A stretch of 5,636 bases of DNA, from contig CAZIWT010000181.1 of NCBI GenBank assembly GCA_964542895.1, positions 1 through 5,636 of the forward strand, written 5' to 3'. Every line of letters begins with the position of its first letter. Position 1 is the first letter of the stretch. The translations under genes and the position numbers were made by a program. The stretch comes from Zymogenus sp964542895. Its GTDB lineage: Bacteria > Desulfobacterota > Zymogenia > Zymogenales > Zymogenaceae. Under the pieces are notes generated by a model, which was not told where the DNA came from, searched no databases, and saw only the letters and a list, made by a program, of their open reading frames with translations. This document shows, piece by piece, positions 1-5,584 of the stretch.

Positions 1-1
1 T

Positions 2-145
2 AAGAGAGGTCTGCAAGAGGTTTTGAAAAAGGAGTTGGAGTTTATTGAAAAAATTGAAACTCTCATCAGTCGAGGGATAGAAAAGGACGTCTTTTACGTC
101 AAGGCCATCTCATTTGTAGCGAATATCATTTGTTTCAATCTCTGA
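2..145 (+). CDS. 3' end of a coding region, possibly TetR-type regulator C-terminus
   Basis: An open frame runs in from the window edge and ends at TGA 143-145, giving 47 visible residues. The visible part is amphipathic and helical (LKKELEFIEKIETLISRGIEK), then hydrophobic (about residues 33-46). The pattern of a helix, then 'LIxRGIEKxxF', then a small hydrophobic helix resembles the C-terminal ligand-binding domain of TetR/AcrR-family repressors. No helix-turn-helix is in the window, so the family is a guess. The last 12 codons overlap the convergent minus-strand membrane-protein gene at 110-301, which is unusual. Either the two genes really overlap tail to tail, or this reading frame is a degraded remnant whose original stop lay elsewhere. 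The segment is AT-rich like the next gene and unlike the genes beyond 450. Confidence 0.42.
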   Translation, partial: KRGLQEVLKKELEFIEKIETLISRGIEKDVFYVKAISFVANIICFNL

Positions 146-301
146 TACTTTTTTCCAAATAATCTTAAAATACTTTTTTCTTATTTTATAAGGTTTTACA
201 ATAAATTTTGTAATAAGAGAGTGTAAAAATATTACTATGATGGAGATAAATATTCCTGTAATCAAACTTACAATATCAAAACTACTAATGAATTCAGCCA
301 T
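110..301 (-). CDS. small single-pass membrane protein, 63 aa, unknown function
   Basis: This 63-residue protein is not recognised as a member of any family. The ATG at 301-299 is chosen because AGGAG stands 7-8 bases upstream on the minus strand. The frame continues upstream to a TTG at 355, but that codon has only a T-rich run before it and no ribosome binding site. Residues about 9-33 are strongly hydrophobic (IVSLITGIFISIIVIFLHSL) and form one membrane helix. A basic tail follows (KPYKIRKKYFKIIWKK, about residues 36-51), then a short polar end. By the positive-inside rule the lysine-rich C-terminus should face the cytoplasm. The gene is very AT-rich, shares its strand with the crotonase gene but is separated from it by 152 bases, and overlaps the incoming plus-strand gene at its 3' end. 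It could be a small orphan or stress membrane peptide; nothing supports a toxin or immunity role specifically. Confidence 0.55.
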   Translation of the reverse strand: MAEFISSFDIVSLITGIFISIIVIFLHSLITKFIVKPYKIRKKYFKIIWKKVSEIETNDIRYK

Positions 302-453
302 TTTTCTTACTCCTATTATATTAGTTATTAGATACTTATTGGAAAATAATACCAAAAAAAAGACAAAAAAGGAATTATTTATTCTTTTAAATATCTAACG
401 CAAAAACAGGAACTCTTGTTGTTGAAACACCTTGGATTGGTATCAGGAGATGT
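302..453. other. AT-rich intergenic segment
   Basis: This is the non-coding gap between the small membrane-protein gene and the crotonase gene, both on the minus strand. It is strongly AT-rich, with A runs near 354-361 and 365-370. The sharp change to GC-rich sequence occurs at about 435-460, at the 3' end of the crotonase gene. A TATAAT lies at 320-315 on the minus strand but abuts the ribosome binding site, so it is unlikely to be the promoter of the small gene. The only structured element seen is the near-palindrome at 405-420. Confidence 0.5.
401..420 (-). terminator. weak candidate terminator after the crotonase gene
   Basis: Positions 405-420 form an imperfect palindrome (AACAGGAACTCTTGTT). 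Read on the minus strand it gives AACAAGAGTTCCTGTT followed by TTTG, placed 34 bases beyond the crotonase stop codon. The stem has about six pairs with one A-C mismatch and a tiny loop, so it is thermodynamically poor. The location and trailing T's are what suggest a terminator. Confidence 0.25.
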
Positions 454-1245
454 CTACTTCCCCTTCGCCTTCTTCTTCTCCTCAAATCCCGCGATTATCG
501 CTTTCACAAGTTCGAGGAACTCTGGGCGGGAGGCCGCCTCGGTCAGGTAGGAGTGCTCCGTCTCGAGATGGGTCAGGAGGTCGGTGCCGGAAGAGGCGTA
601 CATCATCCGCTTTATCGTTTGGGCGACCTTGGGGCTTAAAGCCGCGATCCTCTCCGCCAGCGCCTGGGTATTCTCGATGAAGGTCTCCTCCTTGAAGAGC
701 TTATTGATCACGCCAAGCCGGTATAGCTCCTCGGCGTGGAGGTCTTCGCAGAGGAGCGCCACTTCAAGCGCCCGCGATATCCCGATCATCTTAGGCAGCG
801 ACCAGTTTATCCCGCCGTCGCCGGTAAGCCCGATCGTGGAGTAGGCGTACCTGAGCCTCACCTTCTCGGTGGCGACGCGGATATCGCACGCCAGCGACAG
901 CGCCATCCCGTAGCCGGCCGCCTGGTGGTTTATGGCGGCTATCGTGGGCTTGTTCGCCTGCCTGACGGTGGCGATCACCTTGTGGGCGACCGTCGCCATG
1001 ATGCCGATTCTCTTCACCGGGTCACTGTCGCCCATGATCTCGTTGACGTCGGCCCCGGCGGCGAACGCCTTTCCCCTACCCGTTATTACAACAACCCTAG
1101 TGTCGTCGTCCTCTAAAGATTCATTTAAAAGCTTTAACGCCTCGTTTCCCAGCTCGGTGGTCAGTGCGTTGTAAAGCTCGGGCCTGTTGAGGATGAGCCA
1201 AGATACGGCCCCCTTTTGCTCACGAACGATTGGTGCTTCGGTCAT
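454..1245 (-). CDS. enoyl-CoA hydratase/isomerase (crotonase) family protein
   Basis: This 263-residue cytoplasmic acyl-CoA enzyme has the usual length for a single-domain crotonase. ATG 1245-1243 is preceded by GAGGTGG four bases upstream. The first oxyanion-hole/CoA segment is GKAFAAGADVNEI (residues 58-70). The second is AAINHQAAGYGMALSLACD (residues 103-121), followed by IGLTGDGG (138-145) and LPKMIG (150-155). A C-terminal helix binding the neighbouring subunit is expected (about 203-255), then a lysine-rich tail (KKKAKGK). Classical hydratases use two glutamates (rat ECH Glu144 and Glu164); by motif alignment these are Ala115 and Tyr135 here. Asp143 in IGLTGDGG matches the aspartate used by dienoyl-CoA isomerase and PaaG-type isomerases. 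The protein is therefore more likely an isomerase, or a member with another CoA-thioester chemistry, than a true hydratase. The substrate cannot be read. It lies 53 bases downstream of cysS on the same strand and is probably co-transcribed. Confidence 0.9.
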   Translation of the reverse strand: MTEAPIVREQKGAVSWLILNRPELYNALTTELGNEALKLLNESLEDDDTRVVVITGRGKAFAAGADVNEIMGDSDPVKRIGIMATVAHKVIATVRQANKPTIAAINHQAAGYGMALSLACDIRVATEKVRLRYAYSTIGLTGDGGINWSLPKMIGISRALEVALLCEDLHAEELYRLGVINKLFKEETFIENTQALAERIAALSPKVAQTIKRMMYASSGTDLLTHLETEHSYLTEAASRPEFLELVKAIIAGFEEKKKAKGK

Positions 1246-1262
1246 AATCCACCTCGTTATTT

Positions 1263-1279
1263 GGCAGTAAAAGCCTGCC
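1263..1279 (-). repeat. short GC-rich inverted repeat between cysS and the crotonase gene
   Basis: GGCAG and CTGCC flank a seven-base loop, about 20 bases after the cysS stop on the minus strand. No T-run follows, so it is not a standard intrinsic terminator. It could protect the cysS 3' end or mildly attenuate read-through into the crotonase gene. A five-bp stem can also occur by chance. Confidence 0.3.
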
Positions 1280-1298
1280 TAAAACCATAATAAATACG

Positions 1299-2762
1299 CT
1301 ACTTTAGCTTCCACGTGGTGCCGGCGGGGGAGTCCTCGAGGATAACGCCCTTTGCGGCGAGGTCGTCTCTGATCCTGTCGGCGGCCTGAAAATTCTTGTT
1401 GGCCCGGGCTTCGGTTCGCTCCGCTATCAGCCTCTCGATCTCCTCCGGGTCGATCTCCGTCTCCGAGAGCTTTAGCTCTTTGATCTCGTCAAAGTAGAGT
1501 TTCGGGTCTTTCAGAAGTATCCCGAAGACGGATGAGGTTTCCTCGATCCTTTTCCGCGATTCTTTCAGGGCCTCGATATCATCCGCCGAGAGGTCGCCTG
1601 TGCGGTCGAGGAAGCGGTTGACGGCGTGGACGAAGTCGAAGAGCTTTCCCAGGGCCATCGCCGTGTTGAAGTCGTCGTCCATCGCATCGGTGAAGCCCTC
1701 GGTGAAATCGGCGCCCGCATTGATGAGCTCATCTCGGGCGCCCGAATCGGAGCCGGTCTTTCCCTCCAGATTGACCGCCTCGATCAGCCTCTCCATCGCG
1801 TCGTAGAGGCGCCTTAACGCCTCCTCGGCGTCCCTCAGGTTCTTCTCTGTGAAGTCGATGGGGCTCCTGTAGTGGTTGGTCAAAAGGAAGAGGCGGACGA
1901 CCTCCGGGTGGTACTTTTTCCTGATATCTCGGATTGTGAAGAAGTTCCCGAGGGATTTGCTCATCTTTTCCTGGTCGATGTTGACGAATCCGTTGTGGAG
2001 CCAGTACTTGACGAACGGCTTTTTATTCGCGGCCTCCGATTGGGCGATCTCGTTTTCGTGGTGGGGAAAGACGAGGTCCCGGCCGCCGCCGTGGATATCG
2101 ATCGTCTCGCCGAGGATGGCGCCGCTCATCGCCGAGCACTCGATGTGCCAGCCAGGCCGGCCCTCCCCCCAGGGGCTCTCCCAGAACGGCTCCCCCTCCT
2201 TCTTCCCCTTCCAGAGGACGAAATCGAGGGGGTCCTCCTTCTTGTCGTCAACGCAGACCCGCGCCCCCGACCTGAGGTCGTCCACGTTCTTCCCGGAGAG
2301 CTTGCCGTATCCGTCGAACTTCTTCACCGAGTATAGGACGTCCTCTCCCGCCCTGTAGGCGTATCCGTTCTCGAAGAGCCTCTCGATGATGGCTATCATG
2401 TTGTCGATATTCTCGGTGGCCTTCGGTTCGAAGTCGGGCCGAAGGAGGCCCAGCGCGTCCATGTCGTCGTGGTATTCGGCTATATATTTTTCGGAGAGAT
2501 CGACCGTGGATATTCCAAGCTCGTTCGCCCTGTTGATGATCTTGTCGTCTATGTCGGTGAAGTTCCTAACGTAGGTGATATCGTACCCTTTAAACTTGAA
2601 GTAGCGGTATATGACGTCGAAGACCACAGCCGCCCGGGCGTGCCCCAAATGCGACAGGTCGTAGGCGGTTATGCCGCAGACGTACATCCTTACCTTTTTC
2701 CCCTCGAGGGGGATGAACTCCTCCTTTTTCCCAGTCAGGGTATTGTGGACTCTAATTGTCAT
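1299..2762 (-). CDS. cysS: cysteinyl-tRNA synthetase
   Basis: This is a class I aminoacyl-tRNA synthetase that activates cysteine with ATP and charges tRNA-Cys in the cytoplasm. At 487 residues it matches the family's usual ~460-500. The Rossmann catalytic domain carries MYVCGIT at residues 26-32, the HIGH-type HLGH at 38-41, and TDIDDKII at 69-76. The zinc site is complete: Cys29, Cys209 (in HIECS), His234 and Glu238 (in FPHHENEIA). The KMSKS loop is exact at 266-270. The helical anticodon-binding DALR-type domain follows, and the family-typical C-terminus reads ADRIRDDLAAKGVILEDSP (461-479) then GTTWKLK. The start is ATG 2762-2760, with AAAGGAGG about ten bases upstream. It is the first gene of the minus-strand block, transcribed away from the transporter, with the crotonase gene next. 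The full motif set makes identity essentially certain. Confidence 0.98.
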   Translation of the reverse strand: MTIRVHNTLTGKKEEFIPLEGKKVRMYVCGITAYDLSHLGHARAAVVFDVIYRYFKFKGYDITYVRNFTDIDDKIINRANELGISTVDLSEKYIAEYHDDMDALGLLRPDFEPKATENIDNMIAIIERLFENGYAYRAGEDVLYSVKKFDGYGKLSGKNVDDLRSGARVCVDDKKEDPLDFVLWKGKKEGEPFWESPWGEGRPGWHIECSAMSGAILGETIDIHGGGRDLVFPHHENEIAQSEAANKKPFVKYWLHNGFVNIDQEKMSKSLGNFFTIRDIRKKYHPEVVRLFLLTNHYRSPIDFTEKNLRDAEEALRRLYDAMERLIEAVNLEGKTGSDSGARDELINAGADFTEGFTDAMDDDFNTAMALGKLFDFVHAVNRFLDRTGDLSADDIEALKESRKRIEETSSVFGILLKDPKLYFDEIKELKLSETEIDPEEIERLIAERTEARANKNFQAADRIRDDLAAKGVILEDSPAGTTWKLK

Positions 2763-2849
2763 GAAAGCTGACCCTCCTTTTTTGGGAAGGTATCACAAAA
2801 AGCGGGGTGGGTCAAGCCTTGTAAAGTTTTTGAGAGGAGTAATTATTTA

Positions 2850-2876
2850 TTGACATTGGCTTCTTACTGGTTTAAT
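2850..2876 (+). promoter_or_regulatory. sigma-70-type promoter for the transporter operon
   Basis: A perfect -35 box TTGACA (2850-2855) is followed by TTTAAT (2871-2876), five of six to the -10 consensus, with a spacer of 15. The spacer is slightly short. Transcription would start near 2883, leaving a leader of about 37 bases before the transporter ATG at 2920. The position, in the AT-rich divergent intergenic region and directed into the transporter, supports it. Two direct copies of TTAATTT (2872-2878 and 2884-2890, 12 bases apart) overlap the -10 and start-site area. Confidence 0.5.
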
Positions 2877-2919
2877 TTAAGGATTAATTTTATAAAAATC
2901 TTACTATGGATGGTTTTCA

Positions 2920-4299
2920 ATGAAAAAGAAGGTGGTGAAATTTCCGTTATCGGGCCAGCTTTTGTACTCCAGCGGCAACGTGGGTTTCACGATAGCTGAC
3001 AGAATCTGGGTGACGTTTATGCTCTACTTCTTCCTGCCGCCTGCGGAGACCGGAATGCCGAATCTAATATCTAATAAAACTTTCTGGGGTGTTCTTACGA
3101 TCGCGGGCGTTGTAACGCTTTTCGGGAGGATCGTAGACGCGATCGCCGACCCGTTAGTCGCCACGTGGAGCGACAGGAGCAGGTCAAAGCGGGGCAGGAG
3201 GAGGGTCTTTCTGATATACGGCGGATTTCCCCTTATGGCCGCCTCGTTCATGTTATTTTTCCCTCCGGTCTACGGGGAGAGCATCCTTAACGCAGTTTAC
3301 ATGGCGTTCTGGCTAGGTGTCCTCCTTTTCTTCTTCACGGTGTACGTAACCCCGTGGCTTGCGCTCATTCCGGAGCTCTCTCACAGCAACAAGGAGCGGA
3401 TGAACATCGTTACCATGCAGGGGGTGTTCTCCATGATAGGAGTGGTGATCGTAATGATAGGCGGATTTGCTCTCTGGGGTGTGCTGGAAAATACCGGATT
3501 GGAAAAGGTCAGCGCATTTCACATAACGATCCTGATACTGGCAATTATAGGGGTTATTTTTTGTTACATTTCGATTATCCCGATTGACGAGGAGCGCTAC
3601 TGCCAGGCCGTTCCCTCCGACGTGGGGCTTATCGACTCGCTCGTTATGACGTTCAAGAACCTTCCCTTTATACCGTATCTCTTGGGGACGATGTCGATGT
3701 GGTTCTGTCTGAATATCGTCTCATCGATGACCGCTTACTACGTAACGGTACTCCTCGGCAAGGAAGAGGCGTTTACGAGCGTTGCCTTTGCCGGCCTCTT
3801 CGGTGTGGCGCTAATCTTCTTTCCGGTAATAAATATGGTAAGCCGTTTCATCAAAAAGAAGACGATCATGATAATCTCCCTCGTTATCTTCGGGATTTGC
3901 TCCTTTCTTCTCTACTATCTTGGAACGGAGACTCTGATAGTATCTTCCAATTTACAGGCATATATAATATTCGCCACAATGGGGATCCCGGTCTCCGCCC
4001 TCCTTATGGTTCCCAATGCGATGATCTCGGACCTCGCCGAGTACGACGCCATCAAGACCGGCAGCAAGAGGGAGGCGATGTACTTCGGGGCACAGGGTCT
4101 CGGGCAGAAAATAAACCTCGGCATATCTACGCTGATTCTGGGGTACCTCTTGAGCTTCGGCAAGGATGTGGCGAATCCCCTCGGCGTCAAGCTCTCCGGG
4201 CCGGTCTCCGGGGTGGTGTGCATAATCGGCATAATCATGTTCATTATCTACCCGGAGAAAAAGATATTCAAGGTTGTCGAGGAGAACAGGGCAAAATAG
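2920..4299 (+). CDS. GPH/MelB-type major facilitator sugar (glycoside/hexuronide) symporter
   Basis: This inner-membrane transporter has 459 residues, in the family's usual 440-500 range. About 12 hydrophobic helices can be placed, near 12-38, 55-80, 94-115, 122-145, 164-190, 199-220, 248-276, 284-308, 314-334, 344-368, 390-413 and 425-444. The family signature after helix 2 is clear: GRIVDAIADP (69-78), then SDRSRSKRGRRR (84-95). The second signature, PNAMISDLAEYDAIKTGSKR (365-384) then EAMYFG (385-390), precedes helix 11. Asp73 and Asp77 match the MelB cation-site aspartates Asp55 and Asp59, so Na+ or H+ coupling is plausible. By motif alignment other MelB substrate residues are not kept: Asp19 is Thr24, Asp124 is Val143 and Arg149 is Gln167. 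Melibiose-like specificity should therefore not be assumed. ATG 2920 has only a weak GGATGG ribosome site, but no upstream in-frame start fits better. The gene is first in an operon with the SH3-domain gene two bases downstream. Confidence 0.92.
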   Translation: MKKKVVKFPLSGQLLYSSGNVGFTIADRIWVTFMLYFFLPPAETGMPNLISNKTFWGVLTIAGVVTLFGRIVDAIADPLVATWSDRSRSKRGRRRVFLIYGGFPLMAASFMLFFPPVYGESILNAVYMAFWLGVLLFFFTVYVTPWLALIPELSHSNKERMNIVTMQGVFSMIGVVIVMIGGFALWGVLENTGLEKVSAFHITILILAIIGVIFCYISIIPIDEERYCQAVPSDVGLIDSLVMTFKNLPFIPYLLGTMSMWFCLNIVSSMTAYYVTVLLGKEEAFTSVAFAGLFGVALIFFPVINMVSRFIKKKTIMIISLVIFGICSFLLYYLGTETLIVSSNLQAYIIFATMGIPVSALLMVPNAMISDLAEYDAIKTGSKREAMYFGAQGLGQKINLGISTLILGYLLSFGKDVANPLGVKLSGPVSGVVCIIGIIMFIIYPEKKIFKVVEENRAK

Positions 4300-4301
4300 A
4301 A

Positions 4302-5393
4302 ATGACTAAAAGAAAAGGAAAAAACAAAAAACCCATTATAGGATTTACAATACTGTTTCTTTTTGCGGCCTTGCTTAATGTTACGCTGTTTTCGGCGTCG
4401 TCGGCGGCCTTCGGGGAAATAGAATACGCCCGTATTGTGGAGAGCGGGGCGGAGCTCAAATCGAGGCCCGGATTGAAAACGGACACGATAGTGGCCGTCA
4501 AAAGGGGGGAAGTGGTTCTCGTGAAGAACCGCCTCGAAAATCCCGAAGTGGTATCGGGCGTCTCCGATCGCTGGTATTTTGTCCGGTATAAGGGACTTTC
4601 GGGCTGGATATTCGGCGCCTCCCTGGATATGAAAGATCCCGAGGCAAAGGACTCTTATGTTGAGGTCGAGTCCTTTTTTGAGAGGACGAACAAAATATAT
4701 GAAATGAAAGAGGCGGGCGATCTAAAGGGGGCGATTCAGCTTGCGGACAAGATATTGAGCGACGTGAAGACCGGGTTCGAAATGAACGAGATTCAGAAGA
4801 GCAACAGGCTCAAGGAGATCATCCTCTTGGCCAGTGTCGTAAAGGGGGAGTGTCTCGTTTTTCTGAAGAGATTCGATGAGGCGGAGGAGACATATAAGTA
4901 TCTCCTTAAAAACTACCCCGGTGCAATGTTTGAGCATGAGTCGATCCCGGCGTCGGAGGTGGTAAAGCCCTATTTGATCTACATGAGGCGATTTCCGAAG
5001 GCCGTCACCTTCTCGAATCCGGAGGTCGGCCTTGAGAGATTGAAAACCGCCCTAGAAAAGAAGGATTTGAAAACGGTCTCGGGGCTCGCGGTTCCCGGTA
5101 TCTTCGAAATCTGGGTGGCGAATACAGACTGGATGATGAGGCTCGGCGACTTAAATTTGAAGGACCTGTCCCTTCTGGGAGGGCACTGGGACGATAACTG
5201 GGAAGTAGTCGGAGTGGACGCAAAAACGGGGAAGAATGGAGAAGTAATTGGATACTGTATTAAAACGGGGCCGTGGCAGATAGACTATTCCGGAAGGCCG
5301 GTCGAAAGTATCGACTTCTGCATCGATAAACTGCCCGGGGGGGATATAGTCTTCGGTTATTTGATTCTGTATACAAGACCGATATCCGATTGA
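4302..5393 (+). CDS. secreted protein with bacterial SH3-like domain and TPR-like repeats
   Basis: This 363-residue exported protein is of unknown function. The N-terminus is a Sec signal peptide: basic MTKRKGKNKK, hydrophobic core about 11-30, and probable cleavage near SASSAA (31-36). No lipobox cysteine is present, so it is likely periplasmic or secreted, or retained by an uncleaved helix. Residues about 40-110 form a bacterial SH3 (SH3b) domain, with ELKSRPG (51-57), a GEVVLV strand and WYFVRYKGLSGWIFGASL (91-108). Such domains often bind peptidoglycan or peptides. Residues about 122-205 are helical and TPR-like (AGDLKGAIQLADKIL, then KRFDEAEETYKYLLKNYPGA). The C-terminal part (about 236-363) is an alpha/beta region I do not recognise. 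It is rich in tryptophan around 271-300 and has Cys319 and Cys340, which could form a disulfide. The ATG starts two bases after the transporter stop, with AGGG ten bases upstream, so translational coupling is likely. The same frame is open far upstream inside the transporter, but that extension is out-of-frame shadow. Confidence 0.85.
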   Translation: MTKRKGKNKKPIIGFTILFLFAALLNVTLFSASSAAFGEIEYARIVESGAELKSRPGLKTDTIVAVKRGEVVLVKNRLENPEVVSGVSDRWYFVRYKGLSGWIFGASLDMKDPEAKDSYVEVESFFERTNKIYEMKEAGDLKGAIQLADKILSDVKTGFEMNEIQKSNRLKEIILLASVVKGECLVFLKRFDEAEETYKYLLKNYPGAMFEHESIPASEVVKPYLIYMRRFPKAVTFSNPEVGLERLKTALEKKDLKTVSGLAVPGIFEIWVANTDWMMRLGDLNLKDLSLLGGHWDDNWEVVGVDAKTGKNGEVIGYCIKTGPWQIDYSGRPVESIDFCIDKLPGGDIVFGYLILYTRPISD

Positions 5394-5415
5394 ACCGAAA
5401 AATCACAAAAAAGTA

Positions 5416-5434
5416 ATTGACGCAGGACGTCAAT
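5416..5434 (+). repeat. perfect 7-bp inverted repeat (hairpin or operator)
   Basis: ATTGACG and CGTCAAT are perfectly complementary around the five-base loop CAGGA, 22 bases after the SH3-protein stop codon. The location suits an operon 3' end. It is not followed by a T-run (CGAGGCTTTACAG follows), so a classical rho-independent terminator is not supported. It could be a transcript-stabilising hairpin or a DNA operator for a dimeric regulator. Confidence 0.5.
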
Positions 5435-5571
5435 CGAGGCTTTACAGATTATATGTTTTCTGATATTGATGTTGTTGGACGGGTCGGTTGCGGCTGTCTA
5501 ACGTGACCACAAAAAATGAAACGAGTTCAGCGTGTTTCAAAGCATGTCTCATAATGCCGTTTTTAGACAAA

Positions 5572-5578
5572 AAGGGGA
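5572..5578 (+). promoter_or_regulatory. ribosome binding site of the last gene, inside a possible hairpin
   Basis: AAGGGGA sits six bases before ATG 5585 and fixes that start. Just upstream, TTTTT (5560-5564) can pair with AAAAA (5569-5573), and after one mismatch CC (5557-5558) with GG (5575-5576), which would partly cover the site. The pairing is A-T dominated and weak. Confidence 0.5.
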
Positions 5579-5584
5579 TTTCAA

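Larger units (their letters stand above)
5394..5584 (+). other. structured non-coding leader before the last gene
   Basis: This 191-base gap has no coding frame I would trust. It contains a perfect hairpin (5416-5434), a GTTGGAC/GTCTAAC pairing (5474-5480 with 5496-5502), a long-range TGTCTAA/TTAGACA pairing (5495-5501 with 5563-5569) that excludes the former, and TGAAAC/GTTTCA (5517-5522 with 5534-5539). No convincing promoter is seen; TTTACA (5441-5446) with TATTGA (5464-5469) is a weak 17-spaced candidate. It may be a regulatory 5' leader, a terminator-plus-promoter region, or neutral spacer. Confidence 0.4.

Noticed and set aside
315..320. TATAAT on the minus strand as a promoter for the small membrane protein
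   Set aside because: It directly abuts the AGGAG ribosome site, so the transcript would begin after that site; no matching -35 box is seen.
302..355. An 18-codon N-terminal extension of the small membrane protein starting at TTG 355
   Set aside because: The TTG has no ribosome site, only a T-run upstream, whereas ATG 301 has AGGAG at good spacing.
394..426. ATCTAAC and GTTGAAA as an attC-like pair
   Set aside because: They span only about 33 bases, too short for attC, and the second core does not fit the consensus.
432..1174. Several plus-strand open frames opposite the crotonase gene
   Set aside because: They are antisense shadows of a strongly supported gene, rich in Arg, Ser and Pro, with no recognisable domain.
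1263..1279. A rho-independent terminator between cysS and the crotonase gene
   Set aside because: The stem is only five bp and no T-run follows it on the transcribed strand.
2787..2815. TTGACC (2815-2810) with TACCTT (2792-2787) as the cysS promoter on the minus strand
   Set aside because: The 17-base spacer is right but the -10 match is only three of six, and the start would fall on the edge of the ribosome site. It is possible but not supported.
1600..2853. Plus-strand open frames opposite cysS, up to 160 codons
   Set aside because: These are antisense shadows; GC-rich coding sequence leaves the opposite strand open by chance.
3699..4301. A long open extension upstream of the SH3-protein ATG
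   Set aside because: It lies inside the transporter in another frame, has non-protein-like composition, and the true start at 4302 is followed directly by a clear signal peptide.
5496..5568. An integron attC-like site (GTCTAAC ... TTTAGAC; reversed, ending in GTTAGAC)
   Set aside because: The partner core lacks the conserved GTT/AAC base, no proper L-box pairing is seen, and no integrase or cassette gene ends here in the required orientation.
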